Part shown: positions 30,651 to 40,259 of the stretch, one piece after another
Layout: each line of letters opens with the position of its first letter
Position numbering within the stretch: position 1 is the first letter of the stretch
Assembly (NCBI RefSeq): GCF_006716885.1
Contig: NZ_VFPU01000001.1
Span: 1,364,001 to 1,428,000 of the forward strand
Length of the DNA stretch: 64,000 nucleotides
DNA from: Ornithinimicrobium humiphilum
Lineage (GTDB): Bacteria > Actinomycetota > Actinomycetes > Actinomycetales > Dermatophilaceae
Direction of reading: 5' to 3'
Notes under the pieces: generated by a model
What the model saw: only the letters and a program-made list of their open reading frames with translations
The model's database searches: none
What the model was told of the DNA's origin: nothing
Program-made: the position numbers and the translations under genes

Positions 30651-31450
30651 GGCTGGTGCCGCAGGGGTGGGCGGAGCGGTGGCAGGAGCGTCGGGCACGT
30701 CGGGCCGGGATCCGTGGGCCCCGGGCGTGGCGCCGCGCGCTGCTCGGCTGGGGGAGCGCCGTCGTGGTGCTCGCCGCCGCGCTGGTCTTCCTCTTCTTCT
30801 ACTCGGCCGCGTTCACCGTCGAGACCGTCCGCGTGTCGGGCGCCGAGGGTGAGGTCGCCCAGAGCGTGGAGCGTCTCGCCAACATCCCCAACGGCCGGCC
30901 GCTCGCCCGCGTGTCGGGCGCGCAGGTGAGCAAGCGGGTGCTGGGCAACGAGCTGCGGGTGCGCAGCATCGAGGTCAAGCGGTCGTGGCCGTCGACGATC
31001 ACCTACGAGGTCGAGCTGCGCGAGCCCGCGCTGGCGCTGCGGCAGAACAAGGCCATCTGGCTGGCCGATGCGAACGGCGTCGCCTACGACCAGGTCGAGA
31101 AGACGCCGAAGGGCGTGCCCACGATCAGCGTGTCGCAGGACCCGCAGACCATCGCCCCGGAGACCGTGCTGGGCCTGGGTGAGATCTGGAGCCTGCGACC
31201 CAAGGCCGACGAGCTCGAGGGCAAGCTGTCGGGGCCGAAATACCACGCCAACGGCACCGTGACGATGACGATCGACCAGGTCACGCTCAAGTGGGGGCAG
31301 CCCACCGAGGCGGAGAAGAAGTGGAAGGTCGTCACGGCCCTGCTGGGCCAGGACAGCATCGACCCGCAGGGTGCTATCCCGCAGACCATCGACGTCAGCA
31401 CGCCCGACACGCCGGTCGTGACCGGCCTGCCACCCGCTCCCCAGGGCTGA
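30647..31450 (+). CDS. ftsQ: Cell division protein FtsQ
   Basis: 267 residues. A basic cytoplasmic N-terminus ([11 protein letters not shown]) precedes one membrane segment ([21 protein letters not shown], about 29-50). An extracytoplasmic POTRA domain follows ([19 protein letters not shown]), then the FtsQ beta domain ([20 protein letters not shown]). FtsQ anchors the FtsQLB complex that licenses septal synthesis. The start overlaps murC; the gap to ftsZ carries a separate hairpin and possible promoter. Confidence 0.93.
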   Translation: MRLVPQGWAERWQERRARRAGIRGPRAWRRALLGWGSAVVVLAAALVFLFFYSAAFTVETVRVSGAEGEVAQSVERLANIPNGRPLARVSGAQVSKRVLGNELRVRSIEVKRSWPSTITYEVELREPALALRQNKAIWLADANGVAYDQVEKTPKGVPTISVSQDPQTIAPETVLGLGEIWSLRPKADELEGKLSGPKYHANGTVTMTIDQVTLKWGQPTEAEKKWKVVTALLGQDSIDPQGAIPQTIDVSTPDTPVVTGLPPAPQG

Positions 31451-31461
31451 CGCGGCATACC
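31451..31461 (+). repeat. Near-copy of the 11-mer (CGCGGCATACC)
   Basis: One mismatch to CACGGCATACC; it starts at the base after the ftsQ stop codon. Confidence 0.4.
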
Positions 31462-31478
31462 TCGGTCGAGACCTCGAC

Positions 31479-31497
31479 CCTCGACCTGAAGTCGAGG
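31479..31497 (+). promoter_or_regulatory. Inverted repeat upstream of ftsZ
   Basis: CCTCGAC (31479-31485) and GTCGAGG (31491-31497) around CTGAA. It may be an operator or an RNA hairpin in the ftsZ leader. TATGCT at 31532-31537 is a -10 candidate without a clear -35. Confidence 0.4.
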
Positions 31498-31587
31498 TTC
31501 ACGCTCGATGGGCACATGGGGCCCTCCGACTTATGCTCGCGGCACAAGAACTGCACGACTCCTGTCTTCCCCCTCGAAAGGTCCACC

Positions 31588-32844
31588 GTGTCCGCTGCGC
31601 AGAACTACCTGGCCGTCATCAAGGTCGTCGGCATCGGCGGTGGTGGCGTCAATGCCATCAACCGGATGATCGAGGTCGGCCTCAAGGGTGTTGAGTTCAT
31701 CGCCATCAACACCGACGCCCAGGCCCTGCTCATGAGCGACGCCGACGTCAAGCTCGACGTGGGCCGCGAGCTCACCCGCGGCCTCGGCGCCGGCGCCGAC
31801 CCCGAGGTGGGCCGTCGGGCCGCCGAGGACCACCAGGAGGAGATCGAGGAGGCGCTGCGCGGCGCCGACATGGTCTTCGTCACCGCGGGTGAGGGTGGCG
31901 GCACCGGCACCGGTGGTGCGCCGGTCGTGGCCAAGATCGCCAAGTCGCTGGGTGCGCTGACCATCGGTGTCGTGACCCGTCCGTTCACCTTCGAGGGTCG
32001 CCGTCGCGCCAACCAGGCCGAGTCCGGCATCGCGACGCTGCGCGAAGAGGTCGACACCCTCATCGTCATCCCCAACGACCGGCTGCTGTCGATCTCCGAC
32101 CGCTCGGTCAGCATGCTCGACGCCTTCCGCAGCGCCGACCAGGTGCTGCTCTCCGGTGTCCAGGGCATCACCGACCTCATCACCACGCCGGGTCTGATCA
32201 ACCTTGACTTCGCCGACGTGAAGTCGGTCATGCAGGGCGCCGGCTCGGCGCTCATGGGCATCGGCTCGGCGCGCGGCGAGGACCGTGCGGTCCAGGCCGC
32301 CGAGCTCGCCATCTCCAGCCCGCTGCTGGAGGCCAGCATCGAGGGTGCGCACGGCGTGCTGCTCTCGGTCCAGGGTGGCTCCGACCTCGGACTGTTCGAG
32401 ATCAACGAGGCCGCTCGCCTGGTGCAGGAGGCCGCGCACCCCGAGGCCAACATCATCTTCGGTGCGGTCATCGACGACTCCCTCGGCGACGAGGTGCGCG
32501 TCACGGTCATCGCGGCCGGCTTCGACGGCGGCGCCCCGATGCAGCGCGACAACGACCGCGCGCTGGGGCAGGTGCAGCCGGGTGGCGCCTCCCGCCCGCA
32601 GCAGCAGGCCCAGCAGCCCGCTGCGGCCCAGCAGGCGCCGGCGCGCCCCGTGGGTGCCCCCGCGACAGCCCAGGGCCACCAGCCGGCCGCGCAGGCCGTC
32701 GACGCGGATCGGACGGCCACCGTGCCGCCGCCGGCGCAGGCCGCCCCGCAGCGCCCCGTGCAGCAGCGCCCGGTGCAGCCGCCGCGCCAGGTGACGTTCG
32801 AGGACGAGGGCGACGACCTCGACGTGCCTGACTTCCTGAAGTAA
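31588..32844 (+). CDS. ftsZ: Cell division GTPase FtsZ
   Basis: 418 residues. The tubulin signature GGGTGTG is at residues 103-109. The T7 catalytic loop is [13 protein letters not shown]. The C-terminal linker is long and rich in Gln, Pro and Ala, ending in the partner-binding peptide [10 protein letters not shown], which contacts SepF and FtsW. FtsZ polymerises with GTP to form the division ring. The GTG at 31588 begins [20 protein letters not shown]. SepF, its membrane tether in actinobacteria, is encoded 10 kb downstream, separated by the Tad locus. Confidence 0.98.
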   Translation: MSAAQNYLAVIKVVGIGGGGVNAINRMIEVGLKGVEFIAINTDAQALLMSDADVKLDVGRELTRGLGAGADPEVGRRAAEDHQEEIEEALRGADMVFVTAGEGGGTGTGGAPVVAKIAKSLGALTIGVVTRPFTFEGRRRANQAESGIATLREEVDTLIVIPNDRLLSISDRSVSMLDAFRSADQVLLSGVQGITDLITTPGLINLDFADVKSVMQGAGSALMGIGSARGEDRAVQAAELAISSPLLEASIEGAHGVLLSVQGGSDLGLFEINEAARLVQEAAHPEANIIFGAVIDDSLGDEVRVTVIAAGFDGGAPMQRDNDRALGQVQPGGASRPQQQAQQPAAAQQAPARPVGAPATAQGHQPAAQAVDADRTATVPPPAQAAPQRPVQQRPVQPPRQVTFEDEGDDLDVPDFLK

Positions 32845-32862
32845 GCAGCTCCCGCACGACCC

Positions 32863-32903
32863 GACGAGGGCCCGGCCGCCGACAAGGCGGCCGGGCCCTC
32901 GTC
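32863..32903 (+). terminator. ftsZ terminator
   Basis: Perfect 18-bp stem (32863-32880 and 32886-32903) with loop GACAA, 19 bases after the ftsZ stop. It closes the dcw operon. Confidence 0.85.
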
Positions 32904-33195
32904 GCATGCGTTGCAGGGCTTGGGAGGTGGGGTCGCTCGAGGTGCTGTCCAAGCTCGGACCAACGTTCAACAAAGGTAAAGCAACGGTAAAGGCGCAGGT
33001 CACACGCGCGTAAAGCGTTTAGTAGTTTAAACGCCAATGTGGCCTCGATCACCTCTTGAAGCCTTGTGTCAGTACTGGTGGGTAGGCATGCTGAGGGTGG
33101 CTGGATCGGGGTCAGCGCCCCGGGCCGGTTTCCCCGTTGAAATCGTGCGTACGGTCCCGTAGGGGGGATCAGCACTCGTTCGTGAAGGAGCCATC
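32904..33195 (+). promoter_or_regulatory. Leader and control region of the flp pilin gene
   Basis: 292 bases, less GC-rich than the flanks. GTAAAG occurs at 32976, 32987 and 33010, the first two 11 bases apart. An inverted repeat GCGTTTA (33015-33021)/TAAACGC (33028-33034) follows. The ribosome site AAGGAG is at 33185-33190. A regulator binding site is likely; no promoter hexamers could be assigned with confidence. Confidence 0.4.
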
Positions 33196-33420
33196 ATGGC
33201 TGCTGTTTTCTATGCCCTCTCCACCCTGAAGGCCAAGCTCGCCGAGGCCGACAAGGAGCGCGGTGCGACCGCGGTTGAGTACGGCGTCATCGTCGCCCTC
33301 ATTTCCGTCGTGATCATCCTCGCCCTGGTCACCCTGGTGCCGGGTGTGCAGACTGCCATCTCCAACGCTGTGACCCAGCTCGGCCTTCCCGCCCCCGCTG
33401 GTGGTGGCGCTGGCTCGTGA
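33196..33420 (+). CDS. flp: Flp-type major pilin
   Basis: 74 residues. The leader up to KERG is cut before ATAVEYGVIVALISVVIILA, the class III/Flp pilin signature with Glu at position 5 after the cleavage site and a hydrophobic polymerisation helix. The mature chain of about 50 residues ends in a Gly/Ala-rich tail. It is the building block of Tad pili (surface adhesion; DNA uptake in some relatives). It is followed by a hairpin, so it can be made in excess of the downstream genes. Confidence 0.93.
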   Translation: MAAVFYALSTLKAKLAEADKERGATAVEYGVIVALISVVIILALVTLVPGVQTAISNAVTQLGLPAPAGGGAGS

Positions 33421-33439
33421 TCGGCCGCTAATGGCTTGA

Positions 33440-33474
33440 CGTGGTGGGCGCCTTTCATTCAGGCGCCCACCACG
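33440..33474 (+). terminator. Hairpin between flp and the other tad genes
   Basis: 13-bp stem (33440-33452/33462-33474) with loop TTTCATTCA. It is either a terminator or a partial attenuator that lets pilin message exceed that of the assembly machine. Confidence 0.6.
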
Positions 33475-33523
33475 CTGCACTGAGGGTCGGATGCCCGACT
33501 AGGGCGTGATGGGCGGAGGGGTG

Positions 33524-33883
33524 ATGGGGTCGAATCGTGACAAGGGGGCGGCAGCCGTGGAGTTCGCTTTTGTCTCCCTACTGCTGATCACACTTCTGTT
33601 TGGCATCCTCGACGGAGGCCGACTGTTTCTTATTCAGTCAGCCCTTTCCCATGCCGCGCGCGAAGGGGCGCGCGAGATGGCCATCCACAACAACCGAAGC
33701 GGTGCGGAAGACGTCATCAGGAACTACCCGGGAGCGCTGGGGGCAGTGATCATGCCGTCTGTGACTCCTTCGAACTGTACGGAGGGGAACACGGTCGTGG
33801 CCCAAGCTGCCTCTACTGTTCGCACGCTGACAGGTTTCAATGTTCCGCTGACGGGAGAGGCCAGGATGCGATGCGGAGGCTGA
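33524..33883 (+). CDS. tadE: TadE-like pseudopilin
   Basis: 119 residues from the ATG at 33524 (a GTG at 33506 is possible). NRDKGAAAVEFAFVSLLLIT is the TadE-type prepilin segment with the Glu after the processing site, followed by one membrane helix and a small extracytoplasmic domain with two cysteines. It is a minor pilin of the Tad machine. Codon use and GC are visibly lower than in the dcw genes. The 3' end overlaps the next gene by 13 bases. Confidence 0.82.
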   Translation: MGSNRDKGAAAVEFAFVSLLLITLLFGILDGGRLFLIQSALSHAAREGAREMAIHNNRSGAEDVIRNYPGALGAVIMPSVTPSNCTEGNTVVAQAASTVRTLTGFNVPLTGEARMRCGG

Positions 33884-34866
33884 GCCTCGTGCGGGCCGAC
33901 CGCGAGAAGGGGGCTGTCGCGATCGTCGTGGCCCTGGTTATGACACTTCTGCTGCTGTGTCTCGGCATTGCCATCGACCTGGGTGCCTCCTACTGGAAGC
34001 GACAGGAGTTACAGAATGGCGCGGACGCCGCAGCTCTCGCGCTGGCTCAGGGAGTGGCTCCAGGGGCCTGCGTGCCGGACAGCGTGACGGCGACGTCGTG
34101 GGTGCAAGGGAACGTCCGCAACGACGTCATCGCGACAGGAACGGCGACATGTCTGGCAGTCAACAAAGTTTCGGTCAGAGCAGCCACCGTGCAGCAGCAC
34201 TGGTTCCTGCCCATTATGGGACGTGGTAGCAGCGACATCGCCGCGGATGCCACCGTGATGTGGGGAGTGCCGATCGCTGGTGAGGCCTCCTTGCCCATCG
34301 CAATCTCTGAGTGTTCCTTCCTCCACCGCGTCGATGGTGTCGACGTGCCGATCGATGGCAATATCACGATCTGGATGGATCACCCGAGCGATCCCTTCGG
34401 GGATGCTTGTCACGAGGCGTACCCCGACGGAGGTTTCGGTTGGTTGAAGACCGTAGGTGGCAAGTGTGCAGCGCGAATCGACATCGCGGCCGATGGGACA
34501 GGTGGTGTTGGATACTCCAAGACTGGGACGCCGCAGCCGGACGAGTGCCAACCTGACAATTCGTTCAAGCGTGCCGTGTTGAGTGGTGAGCCGGTCCTCA
34601 TCCCGATATTCGATGTCGCTCCGGGTGGTGGGAATGGGGCGCCTATCAGCATCTCGCGTTTTGCGGCATTTATTTTGCGGGGGTACGACATTCATAACAA
34701 GCTCGGTGCGTACCCAGCGTCTGGAATATGTGGAACGAAGCCTTCATCCGAACTGAAGAGCTGTCTGTACGGTGAGTTTGTCGAATATCTGTCGTTCGAG
34801 GCGGGGATGGAGCTCGTTGCTCCTAAGCCGGGCGACCAGACCTACGTAATCAAGATGACGGACTGA
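33871..34866 (+). CDS. TadG-like pilus assembly protein
   Basis: 331 residues. The N-terminal ADREKGAVAIVVALVMTLLLLCLGIAIDLG is the TadE/TadG-type membrane anchor, followed by SYWKRQELQNGADAAALALAQG, a hallmark of the TadG N-terminal domain. The rest is an extracytoplasmic region with eight or more cysteines, probably disulfide-linked. There is no clear vWA domain. It should anchor or regulate the pilus in the envelope. Lower GC than average. Confidence 0.78.
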   Translation: MRRLSLVRADREKGAVAIVVALVMTLLLLCLGIAIDLGASYWKRQELQNGADAAALALAQGVAPGACVPDSVTATSWVQGNVRNDVIATGTATCLAVNKVSVRAATVQQHWFLPIMGRGSSDIAADATVMWGVPIAGEASLPIAISECSFLHRVDGVDVPIDGNITIWMDHPSDPFGDACHEAYPDGGFGWLKTVGGKCAARIDIAADGTGGVGYSKTGTPQPDECQPDNSFKRAVLSGEPVLIPIFDVAPGGGNGAPISISRFAAFILRGYDIHNKLGAYPASGICGTKPSSELKSCLYGEFVEYLSFEAGMELVAPKPGDQTYVIKMTD

Positions 34867-34876
34867 GGGGGGCCAA

Positions 34877-35707
34877 GTGCTCAAGCGGGTATTGGGAGCG
34901 GTCGCTGCCTTGGCGCTGGCTGCTGTCGGTGTGGCCCTAGTCGTGGCCTACGCCAACGGGGCTGACAAGCGCGCGCTCGAGGGGATGGAAACAGTAGACG
35001 TGCTTGTCGCCAAAGAAGCGATAGCCGAGGGGACTCCGGCCGAGGAGCTTGCTGACCTCGTCGATGTCGAACAAGTGCCTCTGCGATTTGCTGTGTCCGG
35101 TGGCGTTGACTCCCTTGAAGACTTGGCGGGACGAATCTTGACTGCTTCCCTGGTTGCAGGAGAGCAGGTGAGCGCCGCCCGCTTCGCCACGCCTGAGGAA
35201 ATTCGTGCTGCCGGCCAGTTCACGCTGCCGGATGAGGCGGCGGACTTGCATCGGATCACCATCCCTCTGGATGCGCCGCGCGCAGTGGGTGGGTACATCG
35301 CACCGGGAGACACGGTCGGTGTGTTTGTCTCCCTGGATCCCGCGGACGGCGGTCCAGACGCCGCGGCCGCCGAGGAAGGCGACGTGCAGAACTCGCCTAG
35401 TAGCGACGAGTTCGTCGCTGGGTCCGGAGGGATGACTCACCTTGAACTGCACAAGGTCTTGGTGACGGCAGTGGAAGGTAGTCGGGTGACTACCGCGGGT
35501 GACGGGGAGGGTGAGCAAGCCTCAGGAGGGACCGTGTTGGTCACCCTAGCGCTGGCGGCCGCCGACGCCGAAAAGCTTGTTTATGCCATGGAGTTCGGCA
35601 CCGTCTGGCTTTCCCTTGAGCCTGAGTCTGCGAGCGAGGATGACACGAAGGTTGTGGTCACGCTGATGCCACGGCGGGCCAGCGAGCTGAGGGACGTGTT
35701 CGAGTGA
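34877..35707 (+). CDS. cpaB: CpaB/RcpC-like pilus assembly protein with SAF domain
   Basis: 276 residues from the GTG at 34877. One membrane segment (VLGAVAALALAAVGVALVVAY) precedes a SAF domain (VLVAKEAIAEGTPAEELADLV, with VAGEQVSAARF) and a second beta domain (ITIPLDAPRAVGGYIAPGDTV). In other Tad systems this protein works with the secretin; no outer membrane is expected here, so it probably shapes the pilus channel in the cell wall. It overlaps tadZ by four bases. Confidence 0.85.
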   Translation: MLKRVLGAVAALALAAVGVALVVAYANGADKRALEGMETVDVLVAKEAIAEGTPAEELADLVDVEQVPLRFAVSGGVDSLEDLAGRILTASLVAGEQVSAARFATPEEIRAAGQFTLPDEAADLHRITIPLDAPRAVGGYIAPGDTVGVFVSLDPADGGPDAAAAEEGDVQNSPSSDEFVAGSGGMTHLELHKVLVTAVEGSRVTTAGDGEGEQASGGTVLVTLALAAADAEKLVYAMEFGTVWLSLEPESASEDDTKVVVTLMPRRASELRDVFE

Positions 35708-36900
35708 GCTCCGTGATCCTGGCCAGTGCCTCGACCGACCTGGCCCGTCGTGTACGTCTGGCGACAGGCGACGACCTCTTCGTGCTAGCGCCAGAGCAGG
35801 TTCCGGCCGGGCCTGCCCAGTTGCTCGCGCTCGCCCAGGGGTCCGGACAGGTGCGCGCTGTGGTTATCGACGTGACTGCGAGCGCTTCTGCCGACTCGGC
35901 GCTCGGGCTGACCGAGCGTTTCCAGGAACAGTTTCCTCATGTGGCCGTCGTCATCGTGACGAATGCTCCAGACGAACTGGCTCTGCCGGCACTGCGCGCT
36001 GGTGCGCGAGACCTCATGGAGCCGTCCCTTCCCGTCGAAGAGATCCGATGGGTCCTCCGTCGCGCGGTGGAGACGCGCGTTGGTCAGGGCACCGTTGACT
36101 CCTTGGACGAGCAGGTTGTTGCCGGTCGAGTCATTACGGTTGCTTCGCCCAAGGGAGGGGTGGGCAAGACGACGATCGCCACGAACCTCGCGGTCGGGCT
36201 CGCGGGCCAATCACCGCAGGGGACGGTCCTTGTCGACCTGGATATCCAGTTCGGCGACGTGGCTGCTGCCCTTGACCTTGAACCGACCTACACGCTGGCG
36301 GATGCGGTCCTTGGTGCAGGGTTACGCGATGTCATGGGCTTGAAGACCCTGCTGACGCGGCACGATTCCGGCCTGCATGTCTTGTGCGGGGTGCTCTCAC
36401 CTGCCGAGGCGGACCACGTGACAGCCGGCCACGTCAGCACGATCATCAACCTGCTCAAGAGCGAGTTCCGCTACGTGGTGCTCGACACCGCCCCCGGGCT
36501 TGGCGAGCACACGTTGGCGGCCTTGGACCACACGACCGATCTCCTGCTCGTCACCAGCCTGGATGTCCCCGGTGTGCGGGGCCTGCGGAAGGAGCTCGAG
36601 CTGCTCGACGAGCTCGATCTCCCCCCGGCGACGCGCCACGTTGTCGTTAACATGGCTGAGCGGGGCACCGGACTCACTGTCGCGGACGTCGAGGCGACGA
36701 TCGATCGAAAGATCGACTTCTCTTTTCCCCGATCGCCCAAATTCCTCATGTCCACCAATCGCGGTAAGCCTCTCCTCGAAGAGCGAGGACGAGACCGGAT
36801 CACCAAAGACCTCGAGGCGATGGTGACCCGGTTCAGTCCCATTGCTGTAGGCACGCCCCAGACGCGTCGGCGCGCTCGGCATCGGGGGGTGGCCCTGTGA
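35704..36900 (+). CDS. tadZ: CpaE/TadZ-like ParA family ATPase
   Basis: 398 residues. Residues 1-~130 form an atypical receiver-like domain. The deviant Walker A of the ParA/MinD class follows, ASPKGGVGKTTIATNLA, with Lys150 and Lys155. Switch and signature regions are LVDLDIQFGDVAAAL and VVLDTAPGLGEHTL. TadZ proteins mark the site of pilus assembly, often at a pole. The start overlaps cpaB and the stop overlaps tadA (GTGA), so the genes are coupled. Confidence 0.9.
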   Translation: MSSVILASASTDLARRVRLATGDDLFVLAPEQVPAGPAQLLALAQGSGQVRAVVIDVTASASADSALGLTERFQEQFPHVAVVIVTNAPDELALPALRAGARDLMEPSLPVEEIRWVLRRAVETRVGQGTVDSLDEQVVAGRVITVASPKGGVGKTTIATNLAVGLAGQSPQGTVLVDLDIQFGDVAAALDLEPTYTLADAVLGAGLRDVMGLKTLLTRHDSGLHVLCGVLSPAEADHVTAGHVSTIINLLKSEFRYVVLDTAPGLGEHTLAALDHTTDLLLVTSLDVPGVRGLRKELELLDELDLPPATRHVVVNMAERGTGLTVADVEATIDRKIDFSFPRSPKFLMSTNRGKPLLEERGRDRITKDLEAMVTRFSPIAVGTPQTRRRARHRGVAL

Positions 36901-38366
36901 GCCTGTCTGATCGGTTGGCTGCCTCTAAGCCCGGGCCCCGGCACGCTGAGGGCCGGGCGCCCACGCAACCGGAACTACCTGCCAGTATTGGCTCGTTTTC
37001 TCACGACGTGAGTGACGGGGGAGCGGCAGCAGGGCCGCAGGGATACGTTGACGCTCCAGCCGCAACCCAAGTGCGCATCACGGACGCCTTGGCCAAGATT
37101 AAAGCTGACGCGCGAGAGCAGCTCTTCACCCGGCTTGGCGCACGGCTCAGCGACACGTCGTTGGACGAGGAGCAACTTCACGAGCTGGTCCGCCGCGAAC
37201 TGACTCAGTTGGTCGCTGCTACGGAGACCCCGCTCAAGTCGGACGAGCGCCGCCGGCTGATCAAGGAGGTCACGGACGACGTCCTCGGTCACGGTCCGTT
37301 GCAGTCGCTGCTGGATGACGACAGCGTCACCGAGATCATGGTGAACGGTCCCCAGAACGTCTATGTCGAACGGGCTGGGCGACTGAGCCGGGTGCCCGTC
37401 GAGTTCGCCTCCGAGGAGCACCTGCGGCGCGTCATCGAGCGTATCGTCGGGCGCGTGGGGCGCCGGATCGATGAGTCTTCGCCACTCGTCGACGCCCGTC
37501 TTGAGGATGGTTCCCGGGTCAACGCCATCATCCCGCCCTTAGCATTTAGCGGATCGACGTTGACGATTCGCAAGTTCGGCAAGAAGCCGCTCCAGGTGCA
37601 GGACCTCATCGACAACCAGAGCCTGTCACCTCAGATGGTGGAGATGCTCAGCGCGTGCGTCGAAGCCAAGCTGAACATCTTGGTGTCCGGAGGTACCGGC
37701 ACGGGCAAAACCACGCTTCTCAATGTCCTGTCCTCCTTCATTCCGGCGGACGAGCGCATCGTCACGATCGAGGACGCAGTCGAATTGCAGCTCCAGCAGG
37801 AGCACATCGTTCGCCTAGAGGCCCGGCCGCGGAACATCGAGGGCCGTGGTGAGGTTACGATTCGTGACCTCGTCCGCAACTCCCTCCGTATGAGGCCTGA
37901 CCGAATTATCGTCGGAGAGGTTCGCGGCGGGGAGAGCCTGGACATGCTCCAAGCCATGAACACAGGCCATGAAGGATCGCTCTCCACGCTGCACGCCAAC
38001 TCCCCTCGAGACGCGGTGGCCCGGTTGGAGACGATGGTTCTCATGGCGGGCATGGATCTGCCACTCCGAGCGATTCGCGAGCAGATCGCCTCGGCCATCG
38101 ACGTTATCGTCCATCTGTCACGTCTTCGTGACGGAACCCGTCGAGTCACCCACGTGACCGAGGTGCAGGGTATGGAGGGTGACGTGATCACGCTCCAGGA
38201 CGCCTTCACCTTCGACTTCCACGCAGGTGTGGATGCGAACGGCCGCTTCCGTGGCACCACCCGGGCAACCGGCGTCCGCCCCCAGTTCAGTGATCGCATC
38301 ATCGACCAGGGGATTCCGCTGCCAGCAGGCATCTTCGAGGCACCGGCTAGCCGGGGGCGTCGATGA
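36897..38366 (+). CDS. tadA: CpaF/TadA pilus assembly ATPase
   Basis: 489 residues. An N-terminal helical region leads into the secretion-ATPase core: Walker [17 protein letters not shown] with Lys271, the Asp box around [12 protein letters not shown], Walker [17 protein letters not shown] and the His box [14 protein letters not shown]. It should form a hexamer that powers both extension and retraction of the Tad pilus, since no second ATPase is present. Overlaps exist at both ends. Confidence 0.95.
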   Translation: MSLSDRLAASKPGPRHAEGRAPTQPELPASIGSFSHDVSDGGAAAGPQGYVDAPAATQVRITDALAKIKADAREQLFTRLGARLSDTSLDEEQLHELVRRELTQLVAATETPLKSDERRRLIKEVTDDVLGHGPLQSLLDDDSVTEIMVNGPQNVYVERAGRLSRVPVEFASEEHLRRVIERIVGRVGRRIDESSPLVDARLEDGSRVNAIIPPLAFSGSTLTIRKFGKKPLQVQDLIDNQSLSPQMVEMLSACVEAKLNILVSGGTGTGKTTLLNVLSSFIPADERIVTIEDAVELQLQQEHIVRLEARPRNIEGRGEVTIRDLVRNSLRMRPDRIIVGEVRGGESLDMLQAMNTGHEGSLSTLHANSPRDAVARLETMVLMAGMDLPLRAIREQIASAIDVIVHLSRLRDGTRRVTHVTEVQGMEGDVITLQDAFTFDFHAGVDANGRFRGTTRATGVRPQFSDRIIDQGIPLPAGIFEAPASRGRR

Positions 38367-39325
38367 ACGTGCTCTCGACACTCGGGGGCGACCAGACGAC
38401 CGTGTGGTGGGCTGCTGCTGCCGTGGTGGTCTCGATCTGTCTCGCCGCCTGGGTCATGCTCGTTCCCTCGCGCGCAATCCCGGCGTCCCGCCGTAGGCCG
38501 GGAGTAGACGCGAGGCCCAGCGCCCTCACTCGCGCTGCTGACTCCAGTCTCGGCGTCATCGAGAAAGTGCTCCGGAGACGGGGCCGCGTTGAGCCCATGA
38601 GCCAGCGGCTCGAGCTAGCCGGCATCAGGCGCACGGTGCCCGAGTTCACGCTGCTGGTGGGCGCGGCCATGCTGGCAGGCGCCGCGCTGGGCGCCGCCCT
38701 AAGCGGGGTCATCCTCGCCGTCATGATGGGTGCTCTGGTGCTGATGGGGAGCATCGTCTACGTGTCGGTGCAGATCAGCAGGCGCCGCTCCGCCTTCGCG
38801 GACCAACTGGACGACCTGGTCCAACTGCTGGGCAGCAACCTGCGCGCTGGGCACAGCGTGCTCCAGGCCATGGATTCCCTCGCTCGGGAACTCGACGACC
38901 CCGCAGCCAGCGAGATCGCACGGGTAGTCAACCAAGTACGTGTCGGCCGGGACTTCGGCGGGGTGCTCGAGGACGCGGCCGAGCGGATGGAGAGTGACGA
39001 CTTTCGGTGGATCGCCCAGGCGATTGCGATTCAACGCCAGGTCGGAGGGAACCTGGCCGAGGTCATGGACACGGTCGGCGAGACGATCAGGGAACGCAAC
39101 GCGATTCGAAGGCAGGTGCGTTCCTTGTCTGCGGAGGGCAAGCTCTCTGCCTACATCCTCGTGGGCCTCCCGATTGCCGTCGCGCTGATTCTGCAGATCA
39201 TCAACCCGGGCTACATGACGATCCTGACCGAGAGCCTTTTCGGTTGGTTCATGATCGTCACGGCCGTCACCATGCTGGCTCTCGGATCGTTCTGGATGAG
39301 CCGCATCATCAAGATCAAGTTCTGA
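38363..39325 (+). CDS. tadB: TadB inner-membrane pilus platform protein
   Basis: 320 residues, type II secretion F-domain family. Membrane segments lie near the N-terminus ([20 protein letters not shown]), in the middle ([19 protein letters not shown] with [19 protein letters not shown]) and at the C-terminus. The F domain contains [21 protein letters not shown] and [16 protein letters not shown]. It forms the membrane base on which the ATPase acts, together with TadC. Confidence 0.9.
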   Translation: MNVLSTLGGDQTTVWWAAAAVVVSICLAAWVMLVPSRAIPASRRRPGVDARPSALTRAADSSLGVIEKVLRRRGRVEPMSQRLELAGIRRTVPEFTLLVGAAMLAGAALGAALSGVILAVMMGALVLMGSIVYVSVQISRRRSAFADQLDDLVQLLGSNLRAGHSVLQAMDSLARELDDPAASEIARVVNQVRVGRDFGGVLEDAAERMESDDFRWIAQAIAIQRQVGGNLAEVMDTVGETIRERNAIRRQVRSLSAEGKLSAYILVGLPIAVALILQIINPGYMTILTESLFGWFMIVTAVTMLALGSFWMSRIIKIKF

Positions 39326-39333
39326 GGAGCGTC

Positions 39334-40227
39334 GTGAACGGTGTTTCGCTGCCACTCCTTATCGCCGCGGCGTGTGTAGCAGTGGCCCTCCCACTCTTGA
39401 CCTATTCCTTCACCATCGACGCCAACTCGACGCGCCGGGGCACTCTTCGCAACCTTCAGCGCGGTCTCGAGGAGGCGCAGAAGTCAGGCGCCGCCCCGCA
39501 GGAGGCGCGGGGAACGATGGGGAAGGCCGCCTACAGGCTCACACCCGGCGCGTCCATCCGCTGGATCGACGCCTTGCTGGCACGTGCAGGCCGTCCGGCG
39601 GCCTGGCCGCTCGAACGTGTGCTGGTGACTAAGCTGGTTCTAAGCGTCGGGATGGCAACGGTCGTCACACTCTTCGTGCTTCGGGATCCCAGCCCTAGGC
39701 TGGTCGCCCTGGCCATCGTGGGTGCGCTCTTGGCCTGGGGGGCGCCCGAGCTCATCCTGTGGGGGCGGGGCCAGGAGAGACGACAGCTCATTCAGCTCAG
39801 TCTCCCGGACGCGATGGACCAGTTGTCCATCGCAGTCGAGGCCGGCCTCGGTTTCGAGGCCGCACTTTCCCACGTGGCAAGGCACGGCACGGGGCCCCTG
39901 TCGGAGGAACTCATCCGTACTTTGCAGGACATCCAAGTAGGTGTGCCACGGCGCCTCGCCTATGAGGACCTAGCGGAGCGCACCCAAGTCCAGGATCTGG
40001 GCCGGTTCGTTCGCGCGATCAATCAGGCAGAGGCCAACGGCATCTCGGTGGGACGGGTCCTCAACACGCAGGCTCGAGAGATGCGGCTCAAGCGGCGCCA
40101 GCTGGCCGAGGAGAAGGCCATGAAGATTCCGGTGAAGGTGGTCTTCCCCCTGACCCTCCTCATCCTGCCCGTCCTTTTCATCGTCATCATGGGGCCAGCT
40201 GTGCTCAACGCCCTGGCGATGTTCTAA
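39334..40227 (+). CDS. tadC: TadC inner-membrane pilus platform protein
   Basis: 297 residues from the GTG at 39334, eight bases after tadB with a GAGGAG ribosome site. Membrane helices at both ends and a middle pair flank the F domain PDAMDQLSIAVEAGLGFEAALSHVA...FVRAINQAEANGISVGRVLN. The ending PVKVVFPLTLLILPVLFIVIMGPAVL is characteristic of TadC. No gene for a prepilin peptidase (TadV) follows, so processing must rely on a gene elsewhere. Confidence 0.9.
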   Translation: MNGVSLPLLIAAACVAVALPLLTYSFTIDANSTRRGTLRNLQRGLEEAQKSGAAPQEARGTMGKAAYRLTPGASIRWIDALLARAGRPAAWPLERVLVTKLVLSVGMATVVTLFVLRDPSPRLVALAIVGALLAWGAPELILWGRGQERRQLIQLSLPDAMDQLSIAVEAGLGFEAALSHVARHGTGPLSEELIRTLQDIQVGVPRRLAYEDLAERTQVQDLGRFVRAINQAEANGISVGRVLNTQAREMRLKRRQLAEEKAMKIPVKVVFPLTLLILPVLFIVIMGPAVLNALAMF

Positions 40228-40259
40228 CCAACCACTGCTTGCTGATCTCAGGAGGAACC

